Shown piece by piece: positions 26,807 to 36,135 of a stretch of DNA of 64,000 nt. The position numbers were made by a program, and so were the translations under genes. Numbering within the stretch: the stretch's first letter is position 1; each line of letters starts with the position of its first letter. Location of the stretch: assembly GCA_018268465.1 (NCBI GenBank), contig JAFDWN010000015.1, positions 291,067-355,066 of the forward strand. Direction: 5' to 3'. The notes below the pieces were generated by a model. The model ran no database searches. It was not told the DNA's origin and worked only from the letters and a program-made list of their open reading frames with translations. The stretch comes from Actinomycetota bacterium. Its GTDB lineage: Bacteria; Actinomycetota; Actinomycetes; Mycobacteriales; Mycobacteriaceae.

Positions 26807-26823
26807 GACACCCGATCGGTGTC
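26807..26823. promoter_or_regulatory. Inverted repeat at the urt transcript start, probable operator
   Basis: GACACC-CGATC-GGTGTC, perfect 6-bp arms around a 5-base centre, just after the predicted start site. A protein bound here would block transcription of urtABCDE. The regulator is unknown. Confidence 0.5.
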
Positions 26824-26893
26824 TTCTCTTTCGTTCTCCGCCGCGGTACGCCGGGGCCGCAATTGATGCTGATGACATGACGAAAGGTTGTTC

Positions 26894-28159
26894 ATGCGAC
26901 TTTCACGACGCTCCTCCCTAGCGCGGTCGGCACTCGTCGCGGGAAGCGTGGTCGCCGCAACCAGCCTGGTGCTGGCCGGCTGCGGCAGCAAAGCCACCGA
27001 CGAAGAAGCCGCTGGTGGCCAATCCTGCGTCGACACCTCCGGCGACACCATCAAGGTGGGTTCGCTGAACTCCCTGTCGGGCACGATGGCGATCTCCGAG
27101 GTGACGGTGCGCGATGCCATCAAACTCGCCGTCGACGAGATCAACGCCGACGGCGGCGTGCTCGACAAGCAGATCCAGCTGATCGGCGAAGACGGCGCGT
27201 CCGAGCCGACGGTGTTCGCGGAGAAGGCACAGAAGCTGATCAGCAGCGACTGCGTGGCTGCGGTGTTCGGCGGCTGGACGTCCTCGAGCCGCAAGGCCAT
27301 GCTGCCGGTCTTCGAAAGCAACAACGCCCTGCTGTACTACCCGGTGCAGTACGAGGGCCTGGAGTCGTCGCCGAACATCTTCTACACCGGCGCGACCACC
27401 AATCAGCAGATCGTGCCCGCGCTGGACTACCTCAAGGAGAAGGGCGTCAAATCGCTCTACCTGGTCGGCAGCGACTACGTCTTCCCCCAGACCGCCAACC
27501 GCATCATCAAGGCCTACGCCGAGGCCAACGGGATCGAGATCAAGGGTGAGGACTACACCCCGCTGGGTTCGACCGACTTCTCCACGATCGTCAACAAGGT
27601 CCGCACCGCCGGCGCCGACGCCGTGTTCAACACCCTCAACGGCGATTCGAACGTCGCGTTCTTCCGCGAGTACAAGAACGTGGGTCTGACCCCGCAGCAG
27701 ATGCCGGTGGTGTCGGTGTCGATCGCCGAGGAGGAGGTCGGCGGCATCGGGGTGCAGAACATCGACGGCCAGCTCACCGCGTGGAACTACTACCAGACGG
27801 TCGACAACCCGGTGAACAAGGAGTTCGTCAAGAACTACAAGGCGGCGTTCGGCGAGAACAAGCCGACCTCCGATCCGATGGAGGCCGCGTACGTGTCGGT
27901 CTACCTGTGGAAGAACACCGTCGAGAAGGCAAACTCGTTCGACGTCAAGGCAATCCAGGACAACGCCGGCGGCGTCACGTTCGACGCCCCCGAAGGCCTG
28001 GTGACCATTGACGGCGAAAACCACCACATCACCAAGACCGCCCGCATCGGCGAGATCCGTCCCGACGGCCTGATCTACACCATCTGGGAGTCGCCCGGCC
28101 CGATCGAGCCGGATCCCTACCTGAAGTCCTACCCGTGGGCTGCCGGGCTCTCCGGCTGA
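26894..28159 (+). CDS. urtA: Urea ABC transporter, substrate-binding lipoprotein
   Basis: 421 residues. Signal peptide [17 protein letters not shown] with lipobox LVLAGC. The mature part is the type I periplasmic-binding fold of branched-chain amino acid/urea receptors: [17 protein letters not shown], then [17 protein letters not shown] and [21 protein letters not shown], which is the UrtA-type segment. ATG 26894 has GAAAGG 6 bases upstream; an in-frame TTG at 26888 is less suitable. It binds urea outside the membrane and hands it to UrtBC. First gene of a five-gene plus-strand operon. Confidence 0.95.
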   Translation: MRLSRRSSLARSALVAGSVVAATSLVLAGCGSKATDEEAAGGQSCVDTSGDTIKVGSLNSLSGTMAISEVTVRDAIKLAVDEINADGGVLDKQIQLIGEDGASEPTVFAEKAQKLISSDCVAAVFGGWTSSSRKAMLPVFESNNALLYYPVQYEGLESSPNIFYTGATTNQQIVPALDYLKEKGVKSLYLVGSDYVFPQTANRIIKAYAEANGIEIKGEDYTPLGSTDFSTIVNKVRTAGADAVFNTLNGDSNVAFFREYKNVGLTPQQMPVVSVSIAEEEVGGIGVQNIDGQLTAWNYYQTVDNPVNKEFVKNYKAAFGENKPTSDPMEAAYVSVYLWKNTVEKANSFDVKAIQDNAGGVTFDAPEGLVTIDGENHHITKTARIGEIRPDGLIYTIWESPGPIEPDPYLKSYPWAAGLSG

Positions 28160-28169
28160 CGGACGCTCG

Positions 28170-29054
28170 ATGGATGTCCTGATCGGGCAGCTGACAACGG
28201 GATTGAGCCTCGGCTCGATCCTGTTGTTGGCCGCCCTCGGCCTTGCGCTGACCTTCGGTCAGATGGGCGTCATCAACATGGCGCACGGCGAGTTCATCAT
28301 GGCCGGCTGCTACACCGCGTACGTGGTGCAGCAGATCGTCACCAGCGCGGGCGTATCCCTGTTCGTCTCGCTGATCGTGGGCTTCCTGGTGGGGGGCCTG
28401 CTCGGCGTCCTGCTGGAGACCACGCTGATCCAGCGGATGTACCACCGCCCGCTGGACACCCTGCTGGTGACCTTCGGGGTGGGCCTGGTGCTGCAGCAGG
28501 TGGCCCGCGACATCTTCGGGGCTCCCGCGGTCAACGTCGTTGCGCCGTCGTGGCTGTCGGGCGGGGTCGAGATCCTCGGCGCCGTGGTGCCCAAGACCCG
28601 GATCTTCATCCTGGTGCTGGCCATCCTGTGCGTCAGCGTGCTGGCGATCGTGCTCAAGGTGAGCCCGATGGGACGACGTATCCGCGCCGTCGTGCAGAAC
28701 CGCGATCTGGCTGAGACCAGCGGGATCTCGTCGCGCCGGACCGACCTCACGACGTTCTTCATCGGATCGGGCCTGGCCGCCGTCGCCGGTGTGGCGCTGA
28801 CGCTGATCGGATCGACGAGTCCGACCATCGGGCAGAGCTATCTCATCGACGCGTTCCTCGTCGTGGTGGTTGGCGGACTGGGACAGATCAAGGGCACCGT
28901 CATCGCCGCATTCGCGCTGGGCTTCCTGAACTCGTTCATCGAGTACAACACCACCGCGTCGCTGGCGAAGGTGATCGTGTTCGTGCTGATCGTGATCTTC
29001 CTGCAAGTCCGCCCGCAAGGCCTGTTCACGGTCCGGACAAGGAGTCTCGTATGA
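28170..29054 (+). CDS. urtB: Urea ABC transporter permease
   Basis: 294 residues, LivH-type inner-membrane permease with about eight membrane segments. GLSLGSILLLAALGLALTFGQMGVINMAHGEF is the N-terminal hallmark of the LivH/UrtB family, split here only by its length, and the QNRDLAETSGISSRR loop is the ATPase contact. It starts 10 bases after urtA and is paired with UrtC to form the channel. No unusual residues seen. Confidence 0.93.
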   Translation: MDVLIGQLTTGLSLGSILLLAALGLALTFGQMGVINMAHGEFIMAGCYTAYVVQQIVTSAGVSLFVSLIVGFLVGGLLGVLLETTLIQRMYHRPLDTLLVTFGVGLVLQQVARDIFGAPAVNVVAPSWLSGGVEILGAVVPKTRIFILVLAILCVSVLAIVLKVSPMGRRIRAVVQNRDLAETSGISSRRTDLTTFFIGSGLAAVAGVALTLIGSTSPTIGQSYLIDAFLVVVVGGLGQIKGTVIAAFALGFLNSFIEYNTTASLAKVIVFVLIVIFLQVRPQGLFTVRTRSLV

Positions 29055-29079
29055 GAAGGCCTCCGACGCGAGGAGCGCG

Positions 29080-30186
29080 ATGAAGACGATGGTGGGACGC
29101 TGGCAGACCTGGGCCGGCTTCGCCCTGGCGGCGGCACTGCTGTTCGGGGTGGCTCCCGCGGTGCTCTCGACCTTCCGGCTGGGGCTGCTCGGCCAGTTCC
29201 TGTGCTATGCGATCGTGGCCGTCGGCATCGGATTGGCCTGGGGCCGTGGCGGAATGCTCGTTCTCGGCCAGGGCGTGTTCTTCGGGCTCGGCGGCTACAT
29301 GATGGGTATGCACCTCAAGATCGCCGACGCCCAGATCGCCGGCCAGAGCGTTCCCGACTTCATGCAGATCGCCGGGGTGCGTGAACTGCCCGCGTACTGG
29401 GCGCCGTTCGCCTCGCCACTGGTGACGCTGCTGGCGATCGTGCTGATCCCCACGGGTATCGCCGCGGCGCTGGGCCTGGGGGTCTTCAAACGCCGGGTCA
29501 AGGGCGCCTACTTCGCGATCCTGTCGCAGGCGCTGGCCGCCGCGATGGCGATCCTGCTGGTGGGTCAGACCGGGCTCGGCGGCTCCAACGGGCTCAACGG
29601 GTTCCGCACATTCTTCGGGTTCCGGCTGTCGGATCCGGTGAACAAACAGATGCTCTACTTCATCGCCGCGGGCACGCTGCTGGTGGTGGTGGCCGTAGTG
29701 CGCCAACTGATGCAGAGCCGGTACGGCGAACTGCTCGTGGCAGTGCGCGACGGCGAGGAGCGGGTGCGATTCCTGGGCTACGACCCCGCCAACGTCAAAG
29801 TCGTCGCCTACGCCGTGGCCGCGTTGTTCGCCAGCATCGCCGGGGCACTGTTCGCCCCCATCGTCGGATTCATCAGCCCCTCCCAGGTCGGCATCCTGCC
29901 CTCCATCGCGTTCCTCATCGGTGTCGCCATCGGTGGGCGCACAACCCTGTTGGGTCCGGTCCTGGGTGCGATCGGCGTGGCGTGGGCGCAGACCCTGTTC
30001 TCCGAACGCTTCCCCTCGGAGTGGATCTACGCCCAGGGCCTGCTGTTCATCGTGGTCGTCGGCTTCTTCCCGGCCGGTCTGGCCGGGCTTGCGGTGGTGT
30101 TCACGCGGTGGCGGCGCGCGAAAGAGCCCCCCGCGCCGGATCCTGATCCCGATCCGGCGCCCGAGAAGGTGGGGGCGGCGACATGA
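29080..30186 (+). CDS. urtC: Urea ABC transporter permease
   Basis: 368 residues, LivM-type permease with about ten membrane segments. GLAWGRGGMLVLGQGVFFG and the loop SRYGELLVAVRDGEERVRFLG are the UrtC hallmarks; the C-terminus is Pro/Asp-rich (PDPDPDPAPE). ATG 29080 follows GAGGAGCG. It ends in an ATGA overlap with urtD, so the two are translationally coupled. Confidence 0.93.
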   Translation: MKTMVGRWQTWAGFALAAALLFGVAPAVLSTFRLGLLGQFLCYAIVAVGIGLAWGRGGMLVLGQGVFFGLGGYMMGMHLKIADAQIAGQSVPDFMQIAGVRELPAYWAPFASPLVTLLAIVLIPTGIAAALGLGVFKRRVKGAYFAILSQALAAAMAILLVGQTGLGGSNGLNGFRTFFGFRLSDPVNKQMLYFIAAGTLLVVVAVVRQLMQSRYGELLVAVRDGEERVRFLGYDPANVKVVAYAVAALFASIAGALFAPIVGFISPSQVGILPSIAFLIGVAIGGRTTLLGPVLGAIGVAWAQTLFSERFPSEWIYAQGLLFIVVVGFFPAGLAGLAVVFTRWRRAKEPPAPDPDPDPAPEKVGAAT

Positions 30187-31007
30187 CGGAGACCGACAAG
30201 GCTCCGATCGCCGGCGGGAACGCCGGCATGGGTACCGAGTACCTCGAAGTGCGCGGCCTGACCGTGGATTTCGACGGTTTCAAGGCCGTGAGCGGGGTCG
30301 ACCTCACCCTCTTCCAGGGCGATCTGCGCTTTCTCATCGGGCCAAACGGTGCGGGCAAGACCACCGTCATCGACGCGATCACGGGTCTGGTGCCGGCCAC
30401 CGGGTCGGTCAACAAGTCCGGCGCCGAATTGCTCGGCAAGAAGGTGCACCAGATCGCCAGAAGCGGAGTGGGACGGACATTCCAGACCGCGAGCGTGTTC
30501 GAGCAGTTGACGGTGCTGCAGAACCTCGACATCGCCGCGGGCGCCGGACGCTCGATATGGACGCTGCTGCGCCGCAGGCCGGGTGTGTCGCCGGCGATCG
30601 AGGAGGCACTGGACACGATCGGGCTGACCGACCTGGCCGACAAGCCCGCCGGTGTACTGGCGCACGGCCAGAAGCAATGGCTGGAGATCGGCATGCTGCT
30701 CGTGCAGAACGCCGACGTGCTGCTACTCGACGAACCGGTGGCGGGGATGAGCCACGAGGAACGCGAGGAGACGGGAAATCTGTTGCGCCGCATCGGCGGT
30801 GAGCGCACCGTCGTCGTCGTCGAACACGATATGGACTTCATGCGCGCCTTCGCCACCTCGGTGACGGTGCTGGCCCGCGGCCAGGTGATCGCCGAGGGGT
30901 CGGTGGCCGAGGTGCAGGCGAATCCGAAGGTGCAGGAGGTCTACCTGGGCACCGCGGCGGCCGGCGCCGACGACATCCCCGCCGAGCTGATCGAGGAGAA
31001 CACCTGA
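30183..31007 (+). CDS. urtD: Urea ABC transporter ATPase
   Basis: 274 residues, one nucleotide-binding domain. Walker A GPNGAGKTT, Walker B LLLDEPVAGMS, and the UrtD-type signature LAHGQKQWLEIGMLL, in which the usual LSGGQ is replaced by AHGQK. The N-terminal EYLEVRGLTVDFDGFKAVSG is typical. It starts inside the urtC stop and its own stop TGA shares one base with the urtE ATG (TGATG). Confidence 0.94.
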   Translation: MTETDKAPIAGGNAGMGTEYLEVRGLTVDFDGFKAVSGVDLTLFQGDLRFLIGPNGAGKTTVIDAITGLVPATGSVNKSGAELLGKKVHQIARSGVGRTFQTASVFEQLTVLQNLDIAAGAGRSIWTLLRRRPGVSPAIEEALDTIGLTDLADKPAGVLAHGQKQWLEIGMLLVQNADVLLLDEPVAGMSHEEREETGNLLRRIGGERTVVVVEHDMDFMRAFATSVTVLARGQVIAEGSVAEVQANPKVQEVYLGTAAAGADDIPAELIEENT

Positions 31008-31699
31008 TGCTTCAGCTGGTCGACGTGCGCACCGGCTACGGCCGTTCGGAAGTCATCCACGGCGCCACCGTCGAGGTGCCCTCCGACGGGGTCGCCGCGG
31101 TGATGGGACACAACGGGGCCGGGAAGACGACGCTGCTGCGCGCCGCGGTGGGCCTGCTCAAGTGCAGCGCGGGCAAGGTCGTCCTCAACGGCGACGACGT
31201 CACCAAGCTGCGCCCGTCGGCGCGGGTGGCCCGCGGCCTGGCCTACGTGCCGCAGGGCCAGCAGTCGTTCGGCCAGCTCACCACCGCGGAGAATCTGCAA
31301 GTGGTCGCCGACGGGCGCAAGAACGGCAAACAACTCATCGACGAGCAGCTCGATCTGTTCCCCGCACTCAAGGAACTGTTGACCCGCCGCGCCGGGCTGC
31401 TCTCGGGTGGTCAGCGCCAGCAACTGGCCATCGCCCGCGCGTTGATCACCGCACCCAAGATCCTGATTCTCGACGAGCCGACCGAGGGGATCCAGCCGTC
31501 GGTGGTGGCCGAGATCGAAGCCGCGATCACCGCGCTGACGAACCGGGGCGATCTGGGCGTGCTGCTCGTCGAGCAGCACATCGGCTTCGCGCTCGAATCC
31601 GCCCAGCAGTACTACATCCTGGAGTCGGGCCGCGTCACCTCCAGCGGTAGCGGCGGCTCGGCGTCGGAAGCCGACGTGCGTGCCGCGATGGCCATCTGA
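31007..31699 (+). CDS. urtE: Urea ABC transporter ATPase
   Basis: 230 residues, second nucleotide-binding domain. Walker A GHNGAGKTT, signature LSGGQRQQ, Walker B ILDEPTEGIQPS, all as in LivF/UrtE. It completes the UrtABCDE importer. Urea taken up normally goes to urease or urea amidolyase; neither is encoded in this window. It converges on the CoA-transferase operon 8 bases away. Confidence 0.94.
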   Translation: MLQLVDVRTGYGRSEVIHGATVEVPSDGVAAVMGHNGAGKTTLLRAAVGLLKCSAGKVVLNGDDVTKLRPSARVARGLAYVPQGQQSFGQLTTAENLQVVADGRKNGKQLIDEQLDLFPALKELLTRRAGLLSGGQRQQLAIARALITAPKILILDEPTEGIQPSVVAEIEAAITALTNRGDLGVLLVEQHIGFALESAQQYYILESGRVTSSGSGGSASEADVRAAMAI

Positions 31700-31707
31700 G
31701 CATGCGC

Positions 31708-32943
31708 TCAGATCGCTGCGGCACTGCGTAATTCGGCGATCTCGGCGGCGCTGAATCCCGCCTCGGACAGCACCTCCTCGGTGTGCTGGCCGTGCAGCGG
31801 CGGCGGGGTGCGGACACTGGCGGGGGTCTCGTCGAGTTTGTAGGGCACGCCGAGGAACTTCAGCGGACCCGCGGGAGTGTCGAGTTCGACGACCATGTCG
31901 GCGTCGGCCACCGCGGGGTCGGCGAACGCATCGGCCATCGACCGAACGGGTGCGGCGAAGATGTCCTGCGCCTCCATGAGCTCCAGCCACTCGGCCGTCG
32001 TCCTGGCTGCCAGCGCCTCTTCGACGACAGCGGCGAACTCCGCACGGTTGTCGAAACGCGCCCAGTAGGTGGCGAACCGTTCATCGGTGGCGAGATCCTC
32101 GATGCCGAGAATCCGCGACAGCAGCGCGATCTGACGCCCGCTGGACAACGCGATGTGCCCGTCCTTGGTCGCGTAGAACCCGTACGGCGGCGGCGTGTAG
32201 GGACTGGCGTGCCCCGGTTGCGGCCGAACCGGCTCGCCGACGGGCGCGTTGAGGAAGTGAAATCCCCACTCCGCCATGCCCGCGATCGCGCTCTCGTACA
32301 GGCTGGTGCGAACCCGCTGCCCCTCCCCCGTTCGCACCGCATGGACGATTGCGCACACCGCGCCGAATGCGCCGTTCATGGCGCCGAGAGTGTCGGCGAT
32401 GGCGGTGGCCACCGGGACCGGTTGTCCATCGACCGCGTTGAGGTACCCCCACCCGGTGCTCGCCTCGACGAGCACGTCCTGACCCGGCTTGGACACGTGC
32501 GGTCCGCGGGGTCCGTAGCCGGTGGCGGAAACGTAGACGATGCCCGGGTTGAGTTCCCGGCAACGCCGGTAGCCCAGCCCGAGACGGTCCATCACCCCCG
32601 GCCGGAAGTTCTCGTACACCACGTGGAACTGCGGCACCAGCCGTTCGACAGTCGCGATGCCCGCCGCGGACTTGAGGTCGACGGTGATGCTGCGCTTATT
32701 GCGGTTGTTGGCAAGGAAGCCGGCGGCATAGATGGTCGAGTCGTCGTGATCGGTTCCGTAGCGGCCGTTCTCGCCGTACCGGTCGTCGCTGCGACCGTCG
32801 GCGGTCACCGCGGCGCGGCGCTCCACCTTGACCACGTCGGCGCCCATATCCGCGAGCATCTGCGTCGCATAGGGCCCCTGCATGCGCTCGGTGAAATCCA
32901 GGACGCGGATCCCGGCCAGCGGGCCTGGCCGTGGCTCGGCCAT
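31708..32943 (-). CDS. Family III CoA-transferase (CaiB/BaiF), copy 1
   Basis: 411 residues. The family start GIRVLDFTERMQGPYATQ and the MGADVVKVERR segment are present; family III enzymes move CoA between acids through an aspartyl-CoA intermediate, and a candidate Asp lies in the KPGQDVLVEASTG region. ATG 32943 overlaps the preceding stop (TGATG), so the long upstream frame is not used. It is last in the 16-gene operon. It closely resembles the gene before it and the one at 40.4 kb, so the three are paralogues. Its acid substrate is unknown. Confidence 0.9.
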   Translation of the reverse strand: MAEPRPGPLAGIRVLDFTERMQGPYATQMLADMGADVVKVERRAAVTADGRSDDRYGENGRYGTDHDDSTIYAAGFLANNRNKRSITVDLKSAAGIATVERLVPQFHVVYENFRPGVMDRLGLGYRRCRELNPGIVYVSATGYGPRGPHVSKPGQDVLVEASTGWGYLNAVDGQPVPVATAIADTLGAMNGAFGAVCAIVHAVRTGEGQRVRTSLYESAIAGMAEWGFHFLNAPVGEPVRPQPGHASPYTPPPYGFYATKDGHIALSSGRQIALLSRILGIEDLATDERFATYWARFDNRAEFAAVVEEALAARTTAEWLELMEAQDIFAAPVRSMADAFADPAVADADMVVELDTPAGPLKFLGVPYKLDETPASVRTPPPLHGQHTEEVLSEAGFSAAEIAELRSAAAI

Positions 32944-34184
32944 CAGATCACCTCGCGCTTCCGCAGTTCGGTGATTTCCTCTGGGCTGAAGCCGGCCGAT
33001 TCGAGCACCTGGTCGGTGTGCTCGCCGTGTCGCGGTGGCGCCGACCGCACCGAGGCCGGCGTCCGTGACAGCCGGTATGGCGGTGCGGGAAGCCGTAACT
33101 CGCCTACCGGCGAGTCGATCGTGGCGATCATGCCCTGGTGCGCGACCTGGGCGTCGGCGAACGCTTCGGCGAAGGACTTCACCGGAGCGGCGAACAGTCC
33201 CGCGGGCTCCATCAGATCCATCCACTGCGCGGTGGTCTTCTGCCGCAGCGCCTCCTCCAGCAAGGCCTCGAACTCGAGGCGGTGCTCGTTGCGCGCCGCC
33301 GGGGTGCAGAACCGCGGATCCGCTGACAGGTCGGGTATACCGAGGATCCGGCACAGTTCGGGGATCTGCCTGCCGCTGGACAGTGCGAGATACCCGTCTC
33401 TGGTCGCGTAGAAGCCGTACGGGGCGGCGATGTAGGGGTGCGCATGCATGACCGTGCCGCGCACCGGCTCGCCGACGTCGGTGTTCATGAAGTGCACGGC
33501 CTGCTCGGACTGTGCGGCGATCGCGCTCGCCAGCAGGTTCACCTCGACCCGCTGGCCCTCACCGGTGCGGTCCCGGTGCCGCAGCGCCGCCAGCACGGCG
33601 ATGGCGCCGTTCATCCCGCCCAACAGATCCGTGATCGACATGCCGACGGGAGTCGGGCGGCCATCGGCCGCGACGTTCATCGCGCCGAAGCCGCCCACGG
33701 CCTGGGCCAGGACATCCTGCCCGGGCCGCCGCTCGTAGGGACCCTCTGACCCGTAGCCGTACGCGGACGCGTAGATCACCGCGGGGTTGAGGGCCCGGCA
33801 GTCGTCGTACCCCAACCCAAGGCGGGACATCACCCCAGGGCGGAAGTTCTCGTAGACGATGTCGCACATCCCCACCAGTCGTTCGGCCACGGCCTTGGCC
33901 GCCGCATTCTTCAGGTCGAGCGTGACGCTCTTCTTGTTGCGGTTGGCAGCCAGGAAACCGGCGGCATAGAACGTCGTGTCTTCCGGATCCTGGCCGTACC
34001 GGCCGTTTGGTCCGTATCTCTCATCGGGCCTGCCGTCGACGGTCAGCGAGATACGACGCTCGACCTTGATCACTTCGGCACCGAGGTCGGCGAGAATCTG
34101 TGTGCCGTAGGGACCTTGCATCCGCTCGGTGAAATCGAGCACGCGGACATCGGATAGCGGCCCCGGCGGGTTCCCCTGGGTCAT
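32943..34184 (-). CDS. Family III CoA-transferase (CaiB/BaiF), copy 2
   Basis: 413 residues with the same motifs as copy 1 (VRVLDFTERMQGPYGTQ, LGAEVIKVERR, RPGQDVLAQAVGG). The start ATG 34184 has a strong AGAGGAGACGA site just upstream; the extra N-terminal frame to 34280 is Arg-rich and unlike the family. Tandem with copy 1 and coupled to it. Two adjacent paralogues can act as separate activating enzymes or as a heteromer; which is not readable here. Confidence 0.9.
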   Translation of the reverse strand: MTQGNPPGPLSDVRVLDFTERMQGPYGTQILADLGAEVIKVERRISLTVDGRPDERYGPNGRYGQDPEDTTFYAAGFLAANRNKKSVTLDLKNAAAKAVAERLVGMCDIVYENFRPGVMSRLGLGYDDCRALNPAVIYASAYGYGSEGPYERRPGQDVLAQAVGGFGAMNVAADGRPTPVGMSITDLLGGMNGAIAVLAALRHRDRTGEGQRVEVNLLASAIAAQSEQAVHFMNTDVGEPVRGTVMHAHPYIAAPYGFYATRDGYLALSSGRQIPELCRILGIPDLSADPRFCTPAARNEHRLEFEALLEEALRQKTTAQWMDLMEPAGLFAAPVKSFAEAFADAQVAHQGMIATIDSPVGELRLPAPPYRLSRTPASVRSAPPRHGEHTDQVLESAGFSPEEITELRKREVI

Positions 34185-34212
34185 TCGTCTCCTCTCATGG
34201 GTTCGGCAGCGG

Positions 34213-35271
34213 TCACGTCGGCGACGGGCTGAGCGACGTCGGCGATCGCCCGACGTCGCCGCCGGGAACCGCCTGCCCATCGCTGCTCACCGGGCCCGAC
34301 GAGGTCGACGGGGTCACCGGCGGGTGCCCGCGCCTGCGCCGCCGGGTATCGACGATGAGCGAAGCACGCGGATCGATCCACGCGTAGGTCAGATCGATCA
34401 CGAGATTCACGATGATCACCAGCATGGCAATGACGAACACGCAGGCCAGGACGAGCGGGAGATCACGCCGCTCGATGGCCTGGATGAACAGGCTGCCGAT
34501 ACCCGGCCACGCGAAGATCGTCTCGATCACGACCGCACCGTTGAGGAAACTGGCCAGCTCGTCGCCACCCACCGTGATGATCGGGATGAGACTGTTCTTC
34601 AGCGCATGCCTGCGCACGATCCGACCCTCCGACATGCCCTGGGCACGCAGAGCGATGATGTAGGGCTTCTGCATCTCCTCCACCAGCGCCGACCGGGCCA
34701 CTTGCGCCAGGCGCCCCACCGGCCGGAACGCGAGCGTCAGCGCGGGCAGGATGACGAATTCCAGCCCGCCGTAGCCGGATGTGGGCAACAGGTGCAACTG
34801 CACCCCGAACACCAGGATCAGCATGAGGCCCAGCCAGAAGTCGGCGATCGACACGCCGGCCAGCGACACCGCCGTGAGCGTCCGATCCAGCAGCCCGTCG
34901 GGACGCAATGCCGACAGCACTCCCAGCGCGAACGCGACCGGCAACGCGACCGTGAATGTGGCGAGGGTCAACAGCAACGTCGCCGGCACCCGTTCCAGCA
35001 CGAGCGGCAGCGCGGGTACCTTCTGCCACAACGAGTTTCCGAAGTCGGCGTGCAGCCAACCCGAAAACGACCGCCAGAACTGTTCCCACAGTGGGTCGTC
35101 GAGGCCCATCGCGGCGCGGGTGTCCAGATAGAGCTGGTGGCTGGCCGAGGGCGGCAGGATCAGCCGCGCCGGGTCACCGATCTGGTTCACCAGAATCCAC
35201 ACCACCACGAGGACCGCCAGCAGTACGAGAACCGCGTGGAGCACCCGCTTCAGGAAGTAACGCGCGTACAT
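34213..35271 (-). CDS. Oligopeptide-type ABC transporter permease (DppB type)
   Basis: 352 residues, about six membrane segments. The start RYFLKRVLHAVLVLLAVLVVVW, the GLDDPLWEQFWRSFSGWLHADFG loop and the GVSIADFWLGLMLILVFG segment are DppB hallmarks; the permease loop YIIALRAQGMSEGRIVRRHALKN contacts the ATPase. The C-terminal tail after residue 300 is Pro/Ser-rich and not usual. It belongs to the transporter whose other parts are at 36.1, 38.5, 39.3 and 43.1 kb. Confidence 0.92.
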   Translation of the reverse strand: MYARYFLKRVLHAVLVLLAVLVVVWILVNQIGDPARLILPPSASHQLYLDTRAAMGLDDPLWEQFWRSFSGWLHADFGNSLWQKVPALPLVLERVPATLLLTLATFTVALPVAFALGVLSALRPDGLLDRTLTAVSLAGVSIADFWLGLMLILVFGVQLHLLPTSGYGGLEFVILPALTLAFRPVGRLAQVARSALVEEMQKPYIIALRAQGMSEGRIVRRHALKNSLIPIITVGGDELASFLNGAVVIETIFAWPGIGSLFIQAIERRDLPLVLACVFVIAMLVIIVNLVIDLTYAWIDPRASLIVDTRRRRRGHPPVTPSTSSGPVSSDGQAVPGGDVGRSPTSLSPSPT

Positions 35272-35285
35272 GTCGGGCTTCCTTC

Positions 35286-36074
35286 TTAATAGGTTGCCGC
35301 GCCGTCGGCGGCCCTGCGCGACCCGGAGACGGCGACGCTCAGTTGCTCGCGTGCCGCGCCGGCGATCAGGCCGGCATCGGAGAACACGGTGACGAAGTCG
35401 AATCCCTTGTCCACGTAGCTCTTCGCGACGGCACCGGACGACGTGTGCATACCAACGGCGACGCCGTGCCTGCGGCAGGTGTCGGCGATGAGCTGGATGG
35501 TCTGCGCGAGGATCGGCGCCGTCGAACCCGGCTTCTCGCCAATCGCAAGCGCGAGGTCGCTGGGACCGATGTACACACCGTCGACCCCGGGTGTGGACAC
35601 AATCGAGTCCAGGTCATCAAGGGCCGCCGCTGTTTCGATCATGATGATGCAGGCGACGTCCGCAAGCACGTCGGGGTCGGTGCTGCCCATGACGTCACGA
35701 GCTCGGATGGGGCCGTAGGAGCGCTGCCCGTGCGGCGGGTACCGGCACGCCCGTACCGCGGCGAGGGCGTCGCTGCGGGTTTCGATCATCGGGACGACGA
35801 CGCCCAGTGCACCGGCATCCAGTGCGGACATGATCGACGCCGGATCATTCCACCGGGTACGCACGACCGGCGCCGCGGGTGTGGCCGAAATCGCCTGGAT
35901 CATGGGAAAGGCCGTGGAATCGTCGATCATGCCGTGCTGCTGGTCGACGGTCACGTAGTGGTAGCCCTGGCGCCCGAAAATCTCCGCGGCGAACGGATCA
36001 GGCAGCGTGCACCACGCCCCCACTACGGGCTGGCCCCGCCGCCAGGCGGTGAGCAGCGGGTTCTCGTATGTCAT
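35286..36074 (-). CDS. HpcH/HpaI-family aldolase
   Basis: 262 residues, class II pyruvate-type aldolase fold, normally Mg/Mn dependent. GAWCTLPDPFAAEIFGRQGYHYVTVDQQHG is the N-terminal barrel with the active-site His pair, MIETAAALDDLD carries a metal Glu and YIGPSDLALAIG the substrate loop. Members cleave 2-keto-3-deoxy acids to pyruvate and an aldehyde. In the operon it sits between the binding protein and the DppB-type permease. ATG 36074. The actual substrate is not determinable, but an aldehyde product would suit the operon's aldehyde dehydrogenase. Confidence 0.88.
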   Translation of the reverse strand: MTYENPLLTAWRRGQPVVGAWCTLPDPFAAEIFGRQGYHYVTVDQQHGMIDDSTAFPMIQAISATPAAPVVRTRWNDPASIMSALDAGALGVVVPMIETRSDALAAVRACRYPPHGQRSYGPIRARDVMGSTDPDVLADVACIIMIETAAALDDLDSIVSTPGVDGVYIGPSDLALAIGEKPGSTAPILAQTIQLIADTCRRHGVAVGMHTSSGAVAKSYVDKGFDFVTVFSDAGLIAGAAREQLSVAVSGSRRAADGAATY

Positions 36075-36135
36075 ACCGGCGTCCTTCTGTGTCCGCCGCC
36101 GGGCAGGTGGATCACCTGCCCGGCAACGTATTCGG

